Under the pieces are notes generated by a model. The model did not search any database. It was not told the DNA's origin and was given only the letters and a program-made list of their open reading frames with translations. Positions 43,239-50,690 of a stretch of DNA of 64,000 bases are shown here, one piece after another. The stretch spans positions 1,178,001 through 1,242,000 of the forward strand of contig NZ_JAKGSC010000001.1 of NCBI RefSeq assembly GCF_022478115.1. The letters are read 5' to 3'. The position numbers and the translations under genes were made by a program. The DNA is from Tenacibaculum aquimarinum (lineage in GTDB: Bacteria; Bacteroidota; Bacteroidia; Flavobacteriales; Flavobacteriaceae). Each line of letters opens with the position of its first letter. Position 1 is the stretch's first letter.

Positions 43239-44054
43239 TTATAATTTTAAAATCAATTCTTTAAATAATGTTATCATTTTTGGTTCAGCTTGACCAGCAA
43301 TAGCAATGATTTCTTCAATATTTACAGGTTGTAGATTTTTAGGATCACATTCGTCTGTTAAAACAGAAATTGCTGCACACGCTAAATTTAATTGTTTTGC
43401 AACAATAACTTCTGGAACGGTACTCATACCAACTGCATCTGCTTCTAAAATTTGCAACATTCTATATTCTGCTCTTGTTTCTAATTGCGGGCCAACAACA
43501 CTTGCGTACATTCCTTCGTGCAATTGTATGTCGTTGTCCGAAGCAATTTCTTTCAGTTTAGTGTTTATTTTTTTTGAATATGGTTCTAACATATCTGCAA
43601 AAATATTTCCAAAATCGTTTGCACCTTTAAACGCTAGAGGAGAACCTCCTTGTAAATTTAAATGATCTTCTAATAGCATTAAATCTCCTTTTTTATAAGA
43701 AAGATTGATTGCGCCAGCTGCATTTGAAATTAATAAAGTAGAAATTCCTAAACCGTGCATTGTTCTAATTCCGTAGGTTACTTCCCAAAGATTATAGCCT
43801 TCATATACATGAAAACGACCAGCCATCACCAATACTTTTTTTCCAGATAAAGTTCCGTAAATTAATTTTCCTGAATGAAACTCAACCGTTGCTTGTGGAA
43901 AATTTGGGATTTCTGAATAGGCAATTTCTTTTTCGATTTCTATTTCGTTAACTAATTTTCCTAAACCTGTTCCTAGAACAATTCCTATTTGTGGATTTGT
44001 AATTCCATTTGATTTTAAAAAATCGATTGTTTCTTGTAGTTGCTGTTTTTTCAT
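43239..44054 (-). CDS. purine nucleoside phosphorylase (arsenosugar cluster)
   Basis: Trimeric-type PNP/MTAP family enzyme (271 aa). The phosphate loop is GTGLGKLVNEI near 28-38 and the FHVYEGYNLWEV stretch lies near 80-92; LISNAAGAIN near 107, GPQLETRAEYRM near 184 and VGMSTVPEVIVA near 203 are all present. At the purine-recognition site it reads T233-D-E-C-D237. Inosine-specific PNP has Asn here, while methylthioadenosine phosphorylase has TDYD; so a 6-amino purine is expected. In this operon that fits removal of adenine from the 5'-deoxy-5'-dimethylarsinoyl-adenosine made by ArsS. It overlaps the glycosyltransferase gene by 4 bases. Confidence 0.88.
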   Translation of the reverse strand: MKKQQLQETIDFLKSNGITNPQIGIVLGTGLGKLVNEIEIEKEIAYSEIPNFPQATVEFHSGKLIYGTLSGKKVLVMAGRFHVYEGYNLWEVTYGIRTMHGLGISTLLISNAAGAINLSYKKGDLMLLEDHLNLQGGSPLAFKGANDFGNIFADMLEPYSKKINTKLKEIASDNDIQLHEGMYASVVGPQLETRAEYRMLQILEADAVGMSTVPEVIVAKQLNLACAAISVLTDECDPKNLQPVNIEEIIAIAGQAEPKMITLFKELILKL

Positions 44055-44653
44055 TTTAGAAATTTTTGAAATGCTGGATGATTTTCGATGTCTTCAATAA
44101 CATCAACATCATTTAATTCTTGCAACAAATGTACGTTTACTTTTTTTAAATCGTTAAGCGTTTCTGCTCTTACAGTAGAGGTTCCCCAAGCTTTGTTTTC
44201 AAAAATATTAGGTTGTAAAGTTTTCATTCCTAAAAGATAATAACCTCCATCTTCAGCAGGTCCAAGAATAGCATCGTTTGTGTTTAATTTAGAAAAAGCA
44301 TCTTCAATAATTGAAGGTGATAAATCGTATAAATCACTACCAATAATCATTACTTTTTGGTAACCAGCTTCAAAAGAATTTTTGAATGCGTTTTGCATTC
44401 TAAAACCTAAATCTTCGCCAAATTGTTGGTGTTTTTGATAAATATTAGAATTCCAAATATCGTTTTCTCTAATTTTTACGGAATAATAAACTGCTTTATC
44501 ACATGTTAAATTTTGAGTGATTTCTTTGGTTTTATTGAGTAGAAACTTATAAATTTCTAAGGCAGTTTCATCTCCAACGGATTTAGCTAATCTTGTTTTC
44601 GCTTTACCTAATTCTGGATTTCTAGTAAAGATTAATAATAAGTTTTTACTCAT
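44051..44653 (-). CDS. TIGR04282-type glycosyltransferase of arsenosugar synthesis
   Basis: A 200-residue GT-A fold transferase of the TIGR04282/DUF2064 type. The nucleotide-binding start NLLLIFTRNPELGKAKTRL is at 4-22, the acidic site is in KVMIIGSDLYDL near 97-108 and GPAEDGGYYLLGMK near 134. In arsenosugar clusters it is thought to add the aglycone or move the arsenoribose after adenine removal. Its start overlaps the rhodanese stop by 8 bases, and its stop overlaps the PNP start. Confidence 0.87.
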   Translation of the reverse strand: MSKNLLLIFTRNPELGKAKTRLAKSVGDETALEIYKFLLNKTKEITQNLTCDKAVYYSVKIRENDIWNSNIYQKHQQFGEDLGFRMQNAFKNSFEAGYQKVMIIGSDLYDLSPSIIEDAFSKLNTNDAILGPAEDGGYYLLGMKTLQPNIFENKAWGTSTVRAETLNDLKKVNVHLLQELNDVDVIEDIENHPAFQKFLK

Positions 44654-45140
44654 ATACTTTTTCGCCTTTTAAAAGCCATTTACTCCATTCTTTAGAAAAA
44701 GCATGTACTTTTTCTGTTTCTTTTCCTTTAGAATTGTATACTTTTTGATTGTGGTTTTTCCATTCGAAAATTCCACCATATAAGTTTAGTACATTTTTAT
44801 AGCCCGCTTTTTTAAGTTGTTCAGCAACATCTTCAGAACGGACTCCAAGTGAACAATACACAACTACTTTTGCGTTTTTATTCGGAAGCTTTTTAATGGT
44901 TTTCTTAAGGTTGAATTTGTCATAACCAACAAATAATGCGTTTTCTAAATGACTGGTTTTAAATTCGTTTTTCTCACGTGCGTCTAATAAAACAACATCA
45001 TTAGAAATGGTTTTTAAACTATCAACAGAAATGTAGGGTATACTTTCGGTGTTGTAATTCTTTAATAAGTCTTTCAAGTTATTTTGAGAGAATGAGTTGA
45101 TAGAAATCAATAAGAAAAAGAAAATGAGTTTTTTCATCAT
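44646..45140 (-). CDS. exported rhodanese-like protein
   Basis: A 164-residue protein with signal peptide (LIFFFLLISINSFSQ) and a single rhodanese domain. The active-site loop holds C96 in VVYCSLGVRSEDVA, and LLDAREKNEFKTSHLENA (51-68) is the second conserved stretch. It may move sulfur or act as an arsenate reductase-like (Acr2/Cdc25 fold) protein, but the six-residue CSLGVR loop is the rhodanese size. It is embedded in the arsenosugar operon, 6 bases after the ArsS gene. Confidence 0.87.
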   Translation of the reverse strand: MMKKLIFFFLLISINSFSQNNLKDLLKNYNTESIPYISVDSLKTISNDVVLLDAREKNEFKTSHLENALFVGYDKFNLKKTIKKLPNKNAKVVVYCSLGVRSEDVAEQLKKAGYKNVLNLYGGIFEWKNHNQKVYNSKGKETEKVHAFSKEWSKWLLKGEKVYE

Positions 45141-45146
45141 ATAAAT

Positions 45147-46199
45147 TTAAGCAACAACTCCTTGGCAACTACTTCCTGCGCCAGCGGTACAACCATAACA
45201 GTGCTGATTTATAATAATATTTCTATCCTGTAACAATTCTTCATTGTATTCAGAAATGTGTTTTACCTTAGAATTTACTTTTAAATTCAGCATTTGATTA
45301 AAATCGCAATCGTATAAATTTCCGTCCCAACTTATGGATAATGTATTTGTACACATTACGTTTTCTACTGCTACAGGATTATAAGCTTCAACCAAAGAAT
45401 ACATGTATTCTTCATAATTTTCAGAAGCAATTAAATAATCTAAAAATCTACTGATTGGTAAATTTGTGATTGCAAACAAACTATGAAAGTCAATATTAAA
45501 ATCGTCTTTCAATGCTTTCTTGAAATCGTTTTCTAACGCCATTTGATCTCCAGGTAAAAAAGCTCCAGACGGATTATAAACTAAATCTAATTTTAAGTTA
45601 GAACCTTCAATTCCGTATCCGACTTCATTTAGCATTTGTAATGCTTTAATAGATTTATCAAAAACACCATCACCACGTTGCTTGTCGGTTTTTCCACGTG
45701 TCCAATGTGGCATTGAAGAAACTACATGAACATTATGTTTTTTGAAAAACTCTGGTAAATCATAATATTTTTTATTGGCTCTAATAATTGTTAAATTAGA
45801 ACGTACAATAAAATCTTTTATTCCAGCTTTAGAAGCTTCCTCAACAAACCATCTGAAATTAGGATTCATTTCTGGTGCGCCACCAGTTAAATCTAGTGTA
45901 TGCGCTTCTGTTTTTTTAATGACATCTAAGCATTGTTGCATGGTTTCAATCGTCATTATTTCTTTACGATCTGGACCAGCATCTACATGACAATGTGCGC
46001 AAACTTGATTGCACATGTACCCTAAATTAATTTGAAGAATTTCTAATTTTTTAGGACGAAGCGGAAACTGATTTGTTTCTTTTATTTTGTTTGCAAACGT
46101 TGGCAATTCTCCGTCAGCGAAAATTCCGTTTGAAAGAATTTCCATTTGACGTTGTGTGTTTGCTAAATCGTTATTTCTTGCTTGAAGAGATTTCTTCAT
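45147..46199 (-). CDS. arsS: arsenosugar biosynthesis radical SAM protein ArsS
   Basis: Radical SAM enzyme (350 aa). The [4Fe-4S] ligands are C63, C67 and C70 in NLGYMCNQVCAHCH; LDLTGGAPEMNP (about 99-110) is the SAM-binding GGE-like strand. The C-terminal DUF3641-type domain has more Cys: MCTNTLS and YDCDFNQ near 280-300 and C334, C337, C345 at the end. ArsS attaches the 5'-deoxyadenosyl radical to dimethylated arsenic, making 5'-deoxy-5'-dimethylarsinoyl-adenosine. It follows the peroxidase-like gene by one base. This gene and arsM define the pathway. Confidence 0.94.
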   Translation of the reverse strand: MKKSLQARNNDLANTQRQMEILSNGIFADGELPTFANKIKETNQFPLRPKKLEILQINLGYMCNQVCAHCHVDAGPDRKEIMTIETMQQCLDVIKKTEAHTLDLTGGAPEMNPNFRWFVEEASKAGIKDFIVRSNLTIIRANKKYYDLPEFFKKHNVHVVSSMPHWTRGKTDKQRGDGVFDKSIKALQMLNEVGYGIEGSNLKLDLVYNPSGAFLPGDQMALENDFKKALKDDFNIDFHSLFAITNLPISRFLDYLIASENYEEYMYSLVEAYNPVAVENVMCTNTLSISWDGNLYDCDFNQMLNLKVNSKVKHISEYNEELLQDRNIIINQHCYGCTAGAGSSCQGVVA

Positions 46200-46200
46200 T

Positions 46201-46536
46201 TTACATTTCTAATTTATTCACTTTGTTCATCATTTGAACTCCATGCACTAAAGTTGCGCCACTTTTTATGGCAGCACCAACGTGAATTGCTTCCATCATT
46301 TGTTCTTTAGTAATACCACGTTGTAAACTGTCTTTTGTATAAGCATCTATACAATATGGACATTGTTCCGTGTGTGCAACTGCTAAAGCAATTAAAGATT
46401 TTTCACGAGCTGTTAAAGCGCCTTCTTCAAAGACTTTTCCGTAATAGTCAAAGAATTTATTTCCAAGTTCTTCGTTCCATTCTGTAATCTTTCCGAATTT
46501 GCGTAAATCGGCAGGATCGTAATATGTTTTAGACAT
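46201..46536 (-). CDS. arsenosugar-associated peroxidase-like (AhpD/CMD fold) protein
   Basis: A 111-residue carboxymuconolactone-decarboxylase-fold protein. The redox pair is C59/C62 in EQCPYCIDAYTKDS. AhpD enzymes carry a His four residues after the second Cys; here that position is Tyr66, so classical peroxidase chemistry may differ. It lies one base before arsS, the usual place for this family in arsenosugar clusters. A role in redox control of arsenic or thiols is inferred from the operon only. Confidence 0.88.
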   Translation of the reverse strand: MSKTYYDPADLRKFGKITEWNEELGNKFFDYYGKVFEEGALTAREKSLIALAVAHTEQCPYCIDAYTKDSLQRGITKEQMMEAIHVGAAIKSGATLVHGVQMMNKVNKLEM

Positions 46537-46610
46537 TTTGTTTTATTTCTGTTGAAAAGTAAAAGTACTAATTGTTTTCAATATTGCTCTACTAAATCTA
46601 GTAATGCTAA

Positions 46611-47321
46611 CTACTTTCCATTAAGATTCCAATTGTAAGGTAAATAATGAATTTTGGCATCTTTATTTACTTTTTCTGTAGCGTATTTATTAATGAAATC
46701 GATGACAGATCCATTTTTGGTAAAATCTTCTTTAAACCAGTTGAATATTTCTGAAAGATGAACAGTACTCTTTTTATTTAATTTGTTTTTGCTGCTATCA
46801 TTAACAAAAGCAACCATTAGTTTGTCTAATTCGACATTAATATTTTCTTCTGTAAAAGCCTTATTGTGTAATTTAGGACAAGAACCAGAGGCGCAATTTA
46901 CTCCAACATGAACTCTAGGGTCAAACAAATCTTTACGTAAAATTTTGTGTTCAAGATGATCTAAGGTATGTGTGTTTCCTCCAACTTTTACAAATGGAAT
47001 TTTCCAAGCAATGTTGCCTTTTTCCTTAATGTCGGTTATACTTTTTAATGGATAATTATTTAAAATTAATTTTAGAGTATATGCATTATAAGCATTTATC
47101 CAAAAGGCTTTTTGTTTGTTTGTAGACCAAGATTTATCTGGAGATGTAGAAGCTAAATAAGTTAAGTAACTGTCTAGTTTAGTTTCGTTTGCTTTTAAAC
47201 CTTTGTAATCTACATTTCCTTGTTTGCTAACATGTTTTTGTAATAACTCGTTAAATATTGAAGTTTGAGCGTTTACAGAGATGAATAAAAAAGTAAATGC
47301 AATAAATAATATGTTTTTCAT
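46611..47321 (-). CDS. exported DUF547 protein
   Basis: A 236-residue secreted DUF547 protein. The signal peptide ends near residue 18 (FISVNAQTS). Conserved features are AFWINAYNAYTLKLILNNYP (about 70-89), GNTHTLDHLEHKILR (about 113-127) and VNCASGSCPKL (about 139-149), with Cys and His spacing that hints at a cysteine-hydrolase-like site. DUF547 has no established activity. It lies 74 bases upstream of the peroxidase-like gene and may be the first gene of the arsenosugar operon. Confidence 0.84.
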   Translation of the reverse strand: MKNILFIAFTFLFISVNAQTSIFNELLQKHVSKQGNVDYKGLKANETKLDSYLTYLASTSPDKSWSTNKQKAFWINAYNAYTLKLILNNYPLKSITDIKEKGNIAWKIPFVKVGGNTHTLDHLEHKILRKDLFDPRVHVGVNCASGSCPKLHNKAFTEENINVELDKLMVAFVNDSSKNKLNKKSTVHLSEIFNWFKEDFTKNGSVIDFINKYATEKVNKDAKIHYLPYNWNLNGK

Positions 47322-47376
47322 TTTGTTTGTTTTAATCTTCTTTTTAGACGAATGCTTTATTTAAAGATTACAAAAA

Positions 47377-48081
47377 CTAATCCAAAATTTCTTCACCCAC
47401 TTTTAAATTGAATTTTCTTCGGAAAAGATACACAATTCCGTATAAGATAGGTGTGTCTAAAGCGGCAATTATTACTTTAAATAGAAATCCGCTTATTAAT
47501 AATGATGTAAAAATACTCCAAGGTAAAATACCAAAAATAGATAATAATGAAACTACTGTAAAGGTGTCTATAAATTGAGAAGCAAAGGTTGAAAAGTTAT
47601 TACGCAACCAAAGATGCTTTCCTTTTGTTAATTTTTTCCAGAAATGAAAAATTCTAATATCTATAAACTGTGCAAATAAATAAGCCAACATGGATGCTAA
47701 AACAGCTAAAGAAGATAAACCAAAAACTTGATGAAAAGTACCATCATTTATTGGAGAATTATCGATTGCTGGCGCTAAGTCTGCTACTAAAATAATTAAC
47801 ATGGAGAAAAAAGACGCAAAAATACCCGCAATAACAACTTGGTTAGCTTTCTTTTTTCCGTAGATTTCTGATAAAATATCTGTGATTAAAAAAGTAATTG
47901 GATAGGGAAGTATTCCTACAGAAATTTCGAATCGATACAAACCAAACGGTTCCCAGTAAAAGAATTTCTGAAATATTAAGTTTGATGCTACTAAAGAAGC
48001 AATAAACAATGCAGCTAGAATTAGATAAATATTTTGGGCAAGATTTTTGTTTTCTAGTGTCATAGAACGAAAATAATACAT
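47377..48081 (-). CDS. queuosine precursor transporter (YhhQ family)
   Basis: A 234-residue membrane protein with six predicted helices, of the YhhQ/VUT_1 family that imports preQ0 or preQ1 for queuosine synthesis. The signature YRFEISVGILPYPITFLITDILSEIYGKKKAN lies at about 44-75 (shown in part: PYPITFLITDILSEIYG). A second in-frame ATG six codons downstream (48063) is also possible. The gene is 55 bases before the DUF547 gene. No preQ1 riboswitch was recognised in the upstream 200 bases. Confidence 0.87.
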   Translation of the reverse strand: MYYFRSMTLENKNLAQNIYLILAALFIASLVASNLIFQKFFYWEPFGLYRFEISVGILPYPITFLITDILSEIYGKKKANQVVIAGIFASFFSMLIILVADLAPAIDNSPINDGTFHQVFGLSSLAVLASMLAYLFAQFIDIRIFHFWKKLTKGKHLWLRNNFSTFASQFIDTFTVVSLLSIFGILPWSIFTSLLISGFLFKVIIAALDTPILYGIVYLFRRKFNLKVGEEILD

Positions 48082-48145
48082 TTAGACTATTTGATTGTTA
48101 GAAATATAGATTTTTAGAAATGATAACTGAAGTTAGCAAACAAGT

Positions 48146-48222
48146 TTAGCCCTGATTGAGCGGTTTGTTTGAGCTCTTTTGAGGAACGAAAAAAGCGAGT
48201 AGCGAAAGCAGGAAATAGCTTC
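48146..48222 (+). repeat. structured intergenic repeat, copy D (variant)
   Basis: Starts TTAGCCCTGATTGAGCGG and ends GGAAATAGCTTC. Its interior matches the complement of copy C: TTTGTTTGAGCTCTTTT (17 identical) and AAAAAAGCGAGT. It lies 66 bases before fabD, and its right end reaches the -33 region of the probable fabD promoter. Confidence 0.75.
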
Positions 48223-48235
48223 AAATTAAAATGAT

Positions 48236-48243
48236 TATTTTTG
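48236..48243 (+). promoter_or_regulatory. -7 promoter box of fabD
   Basis: TATTTTTG matches TAnnTTTG, 45 bases before the fabD ATG. The -33 position falls at about 48212-48217, inside the end of repeat copy D. Confidence 0.42.
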
Positions 48244-48288
48244 CAGCATCAAATAAACAGTTAAACTAATAAACGATTAAACATATTT

Positions 48289-49176
48289 ATGAAAGCATAT
48301 ATTTTTCCAGGTCAAGGAGCGCAATTTACAGGAATGGGATTGGATTTGTACGAGAATTATCCGTTAGCGCAAGAACTGTTTGAGAAAGCAAACGCAATTT
48401 TAGGATTTTCTATAACAGATGTAATGTTTGAAGGAACCGCAGAAGAGTTAAAGCAAACTAAGGTTACACAGCCAGCAATATTTTTGCATTCTGTTATTTT
48501 GGCAAAAGTTTTAGGAGATTCTTTTAAGCCAGAAATGGTTGCTGGACATTCTTTAGGAGAATTATCGGCATTGGTTGCTAATGGAGTTTTATCTTTTGAA
48601 GATGGATTAACGTTAGTGTCTAAACGTGCTTTGGCAATGCAAAAAGCTTGTGAAATTGCTCCATCTACAATGGCTGCAGTTTTAGGTTTAGATGATAAAA
48701 TTGTTGAAGATACTTGTGCAGAAATTGATGGAGTTGTAGTTGCTGCAAATTATAACTGTCCTGGACAATTAGTAATTTCAGGCGAAGTTTCGGCAATTGA
48801 AAAAGCGTGTGAAGTATTGACAGAAAAAGGTGCAAGAAGAGCATTGGTTTTACCTGTTGGTGGTGCATTTCATTCACCAATGATGGAACCTGCAAGAGAA
48901 GAATTAGCGGCTGCAATTGAGGCAACTGTATTTAATGAACCTACTTGTGCTGTGTATCAGAATGTACCAGCAAAAGCGGTTACAAATCCTGCTGAAATTA
49001 AAGAGAATTTAATGAAACAATTAACTGCGCCTGTAAAATGGACGCAATGTGTACAATCTATGATTGCTGATGGAGGAACTGAATTTATAGAAGTGGGTCC
49101 AGGTAAAGTTTTACAAGGTTTAATGCGTAAGATTGATAGATCTGTTGCTGCTTCTGGTGCGAGTTTAGAGGCTTAA
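48289..49176 (+). CDS. fabD: malonyl CoA-acyl carrier protein transacylase
   Basis: FabD (295 aa) loads malonyl onto ACP for fatty acid synthesis. The nucleophile elbow GHSLGELSAL is near 86-95; FPGQGAQFTGMG is near 5-16. The second conserved His is in GGAFHSPMME near 200, and the Arg of SKRALAMQKAC is near 116. The length and motifs are typical. The gene is monocistronic with its own promoter box and a terminator right after it. Confidence 0.95.
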   Translation: MKAYIFPGQGAQFTGMGLDLYENYPLAQELFEKANAILGFSITDVMFEGTAEELKQTKVTQPAIFLHSVILAKVLGDSFKPEMVAGHSLGELSALVANGVLSFEDGLTLVSKRALAMQKACEIAPSTMAAVLGLDDKIVEDTCAEIDGVVVAANYNCPGQLVISGEVSAIEKACEVLTEKGARRALVLPVGGAFHSPMMEPAREELAAAIEATVFNEPTCAVYQNVPAKAVTNPAEIKENLMKQLTAPVKWTQCVQSMIADGGTEFIEVGPGKVLQGLMRKIDRSVAASGASLEA

Positions 49177-49196
49177 AAAATATTCTATAAAAAAAC

Positions 49197-49228
49197 AAAA
49201 ACCGAACTATACAGTTCGGTTTTTTTTG
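49197..49228. terminator. bidirectional terminator after fabD
   Basis: Stem ACCGAACT / AGTTCGGT with flanking A and T runs (AAAACCGAACT...AGTTCGGTTTTTTTT), between the convergent fabD and membrane-protein genes. Confidence 0.88.
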
Positions 49229-49231
49229 CTT

Positions 49232-49633
49232 CTATAGTTTAATATCTAACTCGGCTTCAATTTTTTCTTTAGTTGGTTTTACTAAGAATAGATATAATAT
49301 TAGTAAAAGTCCAAATATTGCTAATTCTGGTTTTAAGAATAATATTAAAAATGCGCCACCTTCTAAAATTGCCCAACGAACAATTGAAGCTGTTTGGTAT
49401 TGCATCAGTTTTTGTTCTTTAGACTGTTTTTTCTCTATTTTTGATAGTAGGTTTTTAAATACAAAGTTACTTGCTAAAACTGCAATTGCAGGAATAAATA
49501 TATAATATAAATTTTCTCCTTCTAATGTAGGAATGGTAATGTTTAATATGTCGCCAATTATAAAATAAGCTAATACAAGTCCAGCTATTAATGCAAAATG
49601 AATAATTTTTATTATTCTTAGTTGAGTTTCCAT
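49232..49633 (-). CDS. conserved four-helix membrane protein of unknown function
   Basis: A 133-residue protein with hydrophobic segments at about 8-26, 43-60, 85-98 and 104-120, separated by a Lys-rich cytoplasmic loop (KNLLSKIEKKQSKEQKLMQY). I do not recognise a named family; similar four-helix proteins are common downstream of sugar-epimerase genes in Flavobacteriaceae. It follows galE by 3 bases and so is probably co-expressed. Confidence 0.75.
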   Translation of the reverse strand: METQLRIIKIIHFALIAGLVLAYFIIGDILNITIPTLEGENLYYIFIPAIAVLASNFVFKNLLSKIEKKQSKEQKLMQYQTASIVRWAILEGGAFLILFLKPELAIFGLLLILYLFLVKPTKEKIEAELDIKL

Positions 49634-49636
49634 AGT

Positions 49637-50647
49637 TTATAATTGTTTTTGTTGCCAATTCCAGGCAGATTTTAGAGCTTCTTCTAATGTTTTTTCTGTT
49701 TTCCAATTAAGCTCATTGAAAGCGAGTGTTGTGTCTGCATATGCAGAAGTTACATCTCCAGAACGTCTTTCAACAATTTTATAATTTAGTTTTTGATTGG
49801 TAATTTTTTCAAAAGTTTGTATGATTTCTAATACAGAAGTTCCTTTTCCTGTACCAATATTAAAAACTTCAAAATTGCTTTTATTTTTTTTGTTGATGAG
49901 CCTTTCTAATGCAGAAATATGTGCTTTAGCTAAATCGACAACGTGTATATAATCACGTATTGCTGTTCCGTCTTTAGTTGGATAATCTTCTCCAAAAACC
50001 GATAATTGTTCTCTTATTCCTGCTGCAGTTTGTGTTACATATGGAATTAAATTCTGTGGAACGCCCAAAGGTAATTCACCAATTTCAGCACTTTCATGTG
50101 CGCCAATCGGATTAAAATAACGTAATGCAATTGCGTCTAAATTATTAGAAACACAGCTTTCATTGATTATTTTTTCGCCCATCTGTTTGGTTTCTCCATA
50201 CGTAGATTCCGCAGGTTTTAAAGCTGCGTTTTCTGTAATTGGTAACTCATCTGCTTGCCCATAAACGGTACACGAAGAGCTGAAAATTAAATTATTTAGA
50301 TTTCTATTTTTAATTTCCGCTAATAGATTCGCTAAGCCATTAACATTATTTTCAAAATACTCTTTAGGTTTTTGAACGCTTTCGCTTACACTTTTTAAAG
50401 CAGCGAAATGAATTATTCCATCAACTTTCTCAGTGTCAAAAAAACTTTTTAAAGCTTCTTTATTACGAATGTCAATATTGTAAAAACTTGGTTTTAAATT
50501 TGTTATGGATTTTATTTGTTCTAAAACTTCAATTTTAGAATTGGAAAGATTGTCTATAATAACAACTCTAAATCCAACTTTTTGAAGCTCCACGACCGTA
50601 TGAGAACCTATAAAACCTAAACCACCAGTTACAAGAATATTTTTCAT
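49637..50647 (-). CDS. galE: UDP-glucose 4-epimerase
   Basis: Short-chain dehydrogenase-type epimerase (336 aa), converting UDP-glucose and UDP-galactose. The NAD-binding TGGLGFIGSH is at 7-16. The catalytic Ser is in FSSSCTVYG near 124-131 and the YxxxK pair in STYGETKQMGE near 150-156. The substrate part has ALRYFNPIGAHESAEIGE near 178-195 and GTAIRDYIHVVDLA near 232-245. The product supplies surface polysaccharide synthesis. It follows a DegT aminotransferase gene with a terminator-like hairpin in between. Confidence 0.93.
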   Translation of the reverse strand: MKNILVTGGLGFIGSHTVVELQKVGFRVVIIDNLSNSKIEVLEQIKSITNLKPSFYNIDIRNKEALKSFFDTEKVDGIIHFAALKSVSESVQKPKEYFENNVNGLANLLAEIKNRNLNNLIFSSSCTVYGQADELPITENAALKPAESTYGETKQMGEKIINESCVSNNLDAIALRYFNPIGAHESAEIGELPLGVPQNLIPYVTQTAAGIREQLSVFGEDYPTKDGTAIRDYIHVVDLAKAHISALERLINKKNKSNFEVFNIGTGKGTSVLEIIQTFEKITNQKLNYKIVERRSGDVTSAYADTTLAFNELNWKTEKTLEEALKSAWNWQQKQL

Positions 50648-50660
50648 TTGATAAAAATAA

Positions 50661-50687
50661 AAAACTCTTGGTTTCCCAAGAGTTTTT
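50661..50687 (-). terminator. terminator after the DegT aminotransferase gene
   Basis: Stem CTCTTGG / CCAAGAG with TTTC loop flanked by A and T runs; on the minus strand it follows the aminotransferase stop (50691) and precedes galE. galE transcription must then either read through or start anew. Confidence 0.75.
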
Positions 50688-50690
50688 TGT

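Noticed and set aside
48082-48288. preQ1 riboswitch before the queuosine precursor transporter
   Set aside because: No preQ1-type pseudoknot elements were found on the minus strand; the region holds repeat copy D and the fabD promoter.
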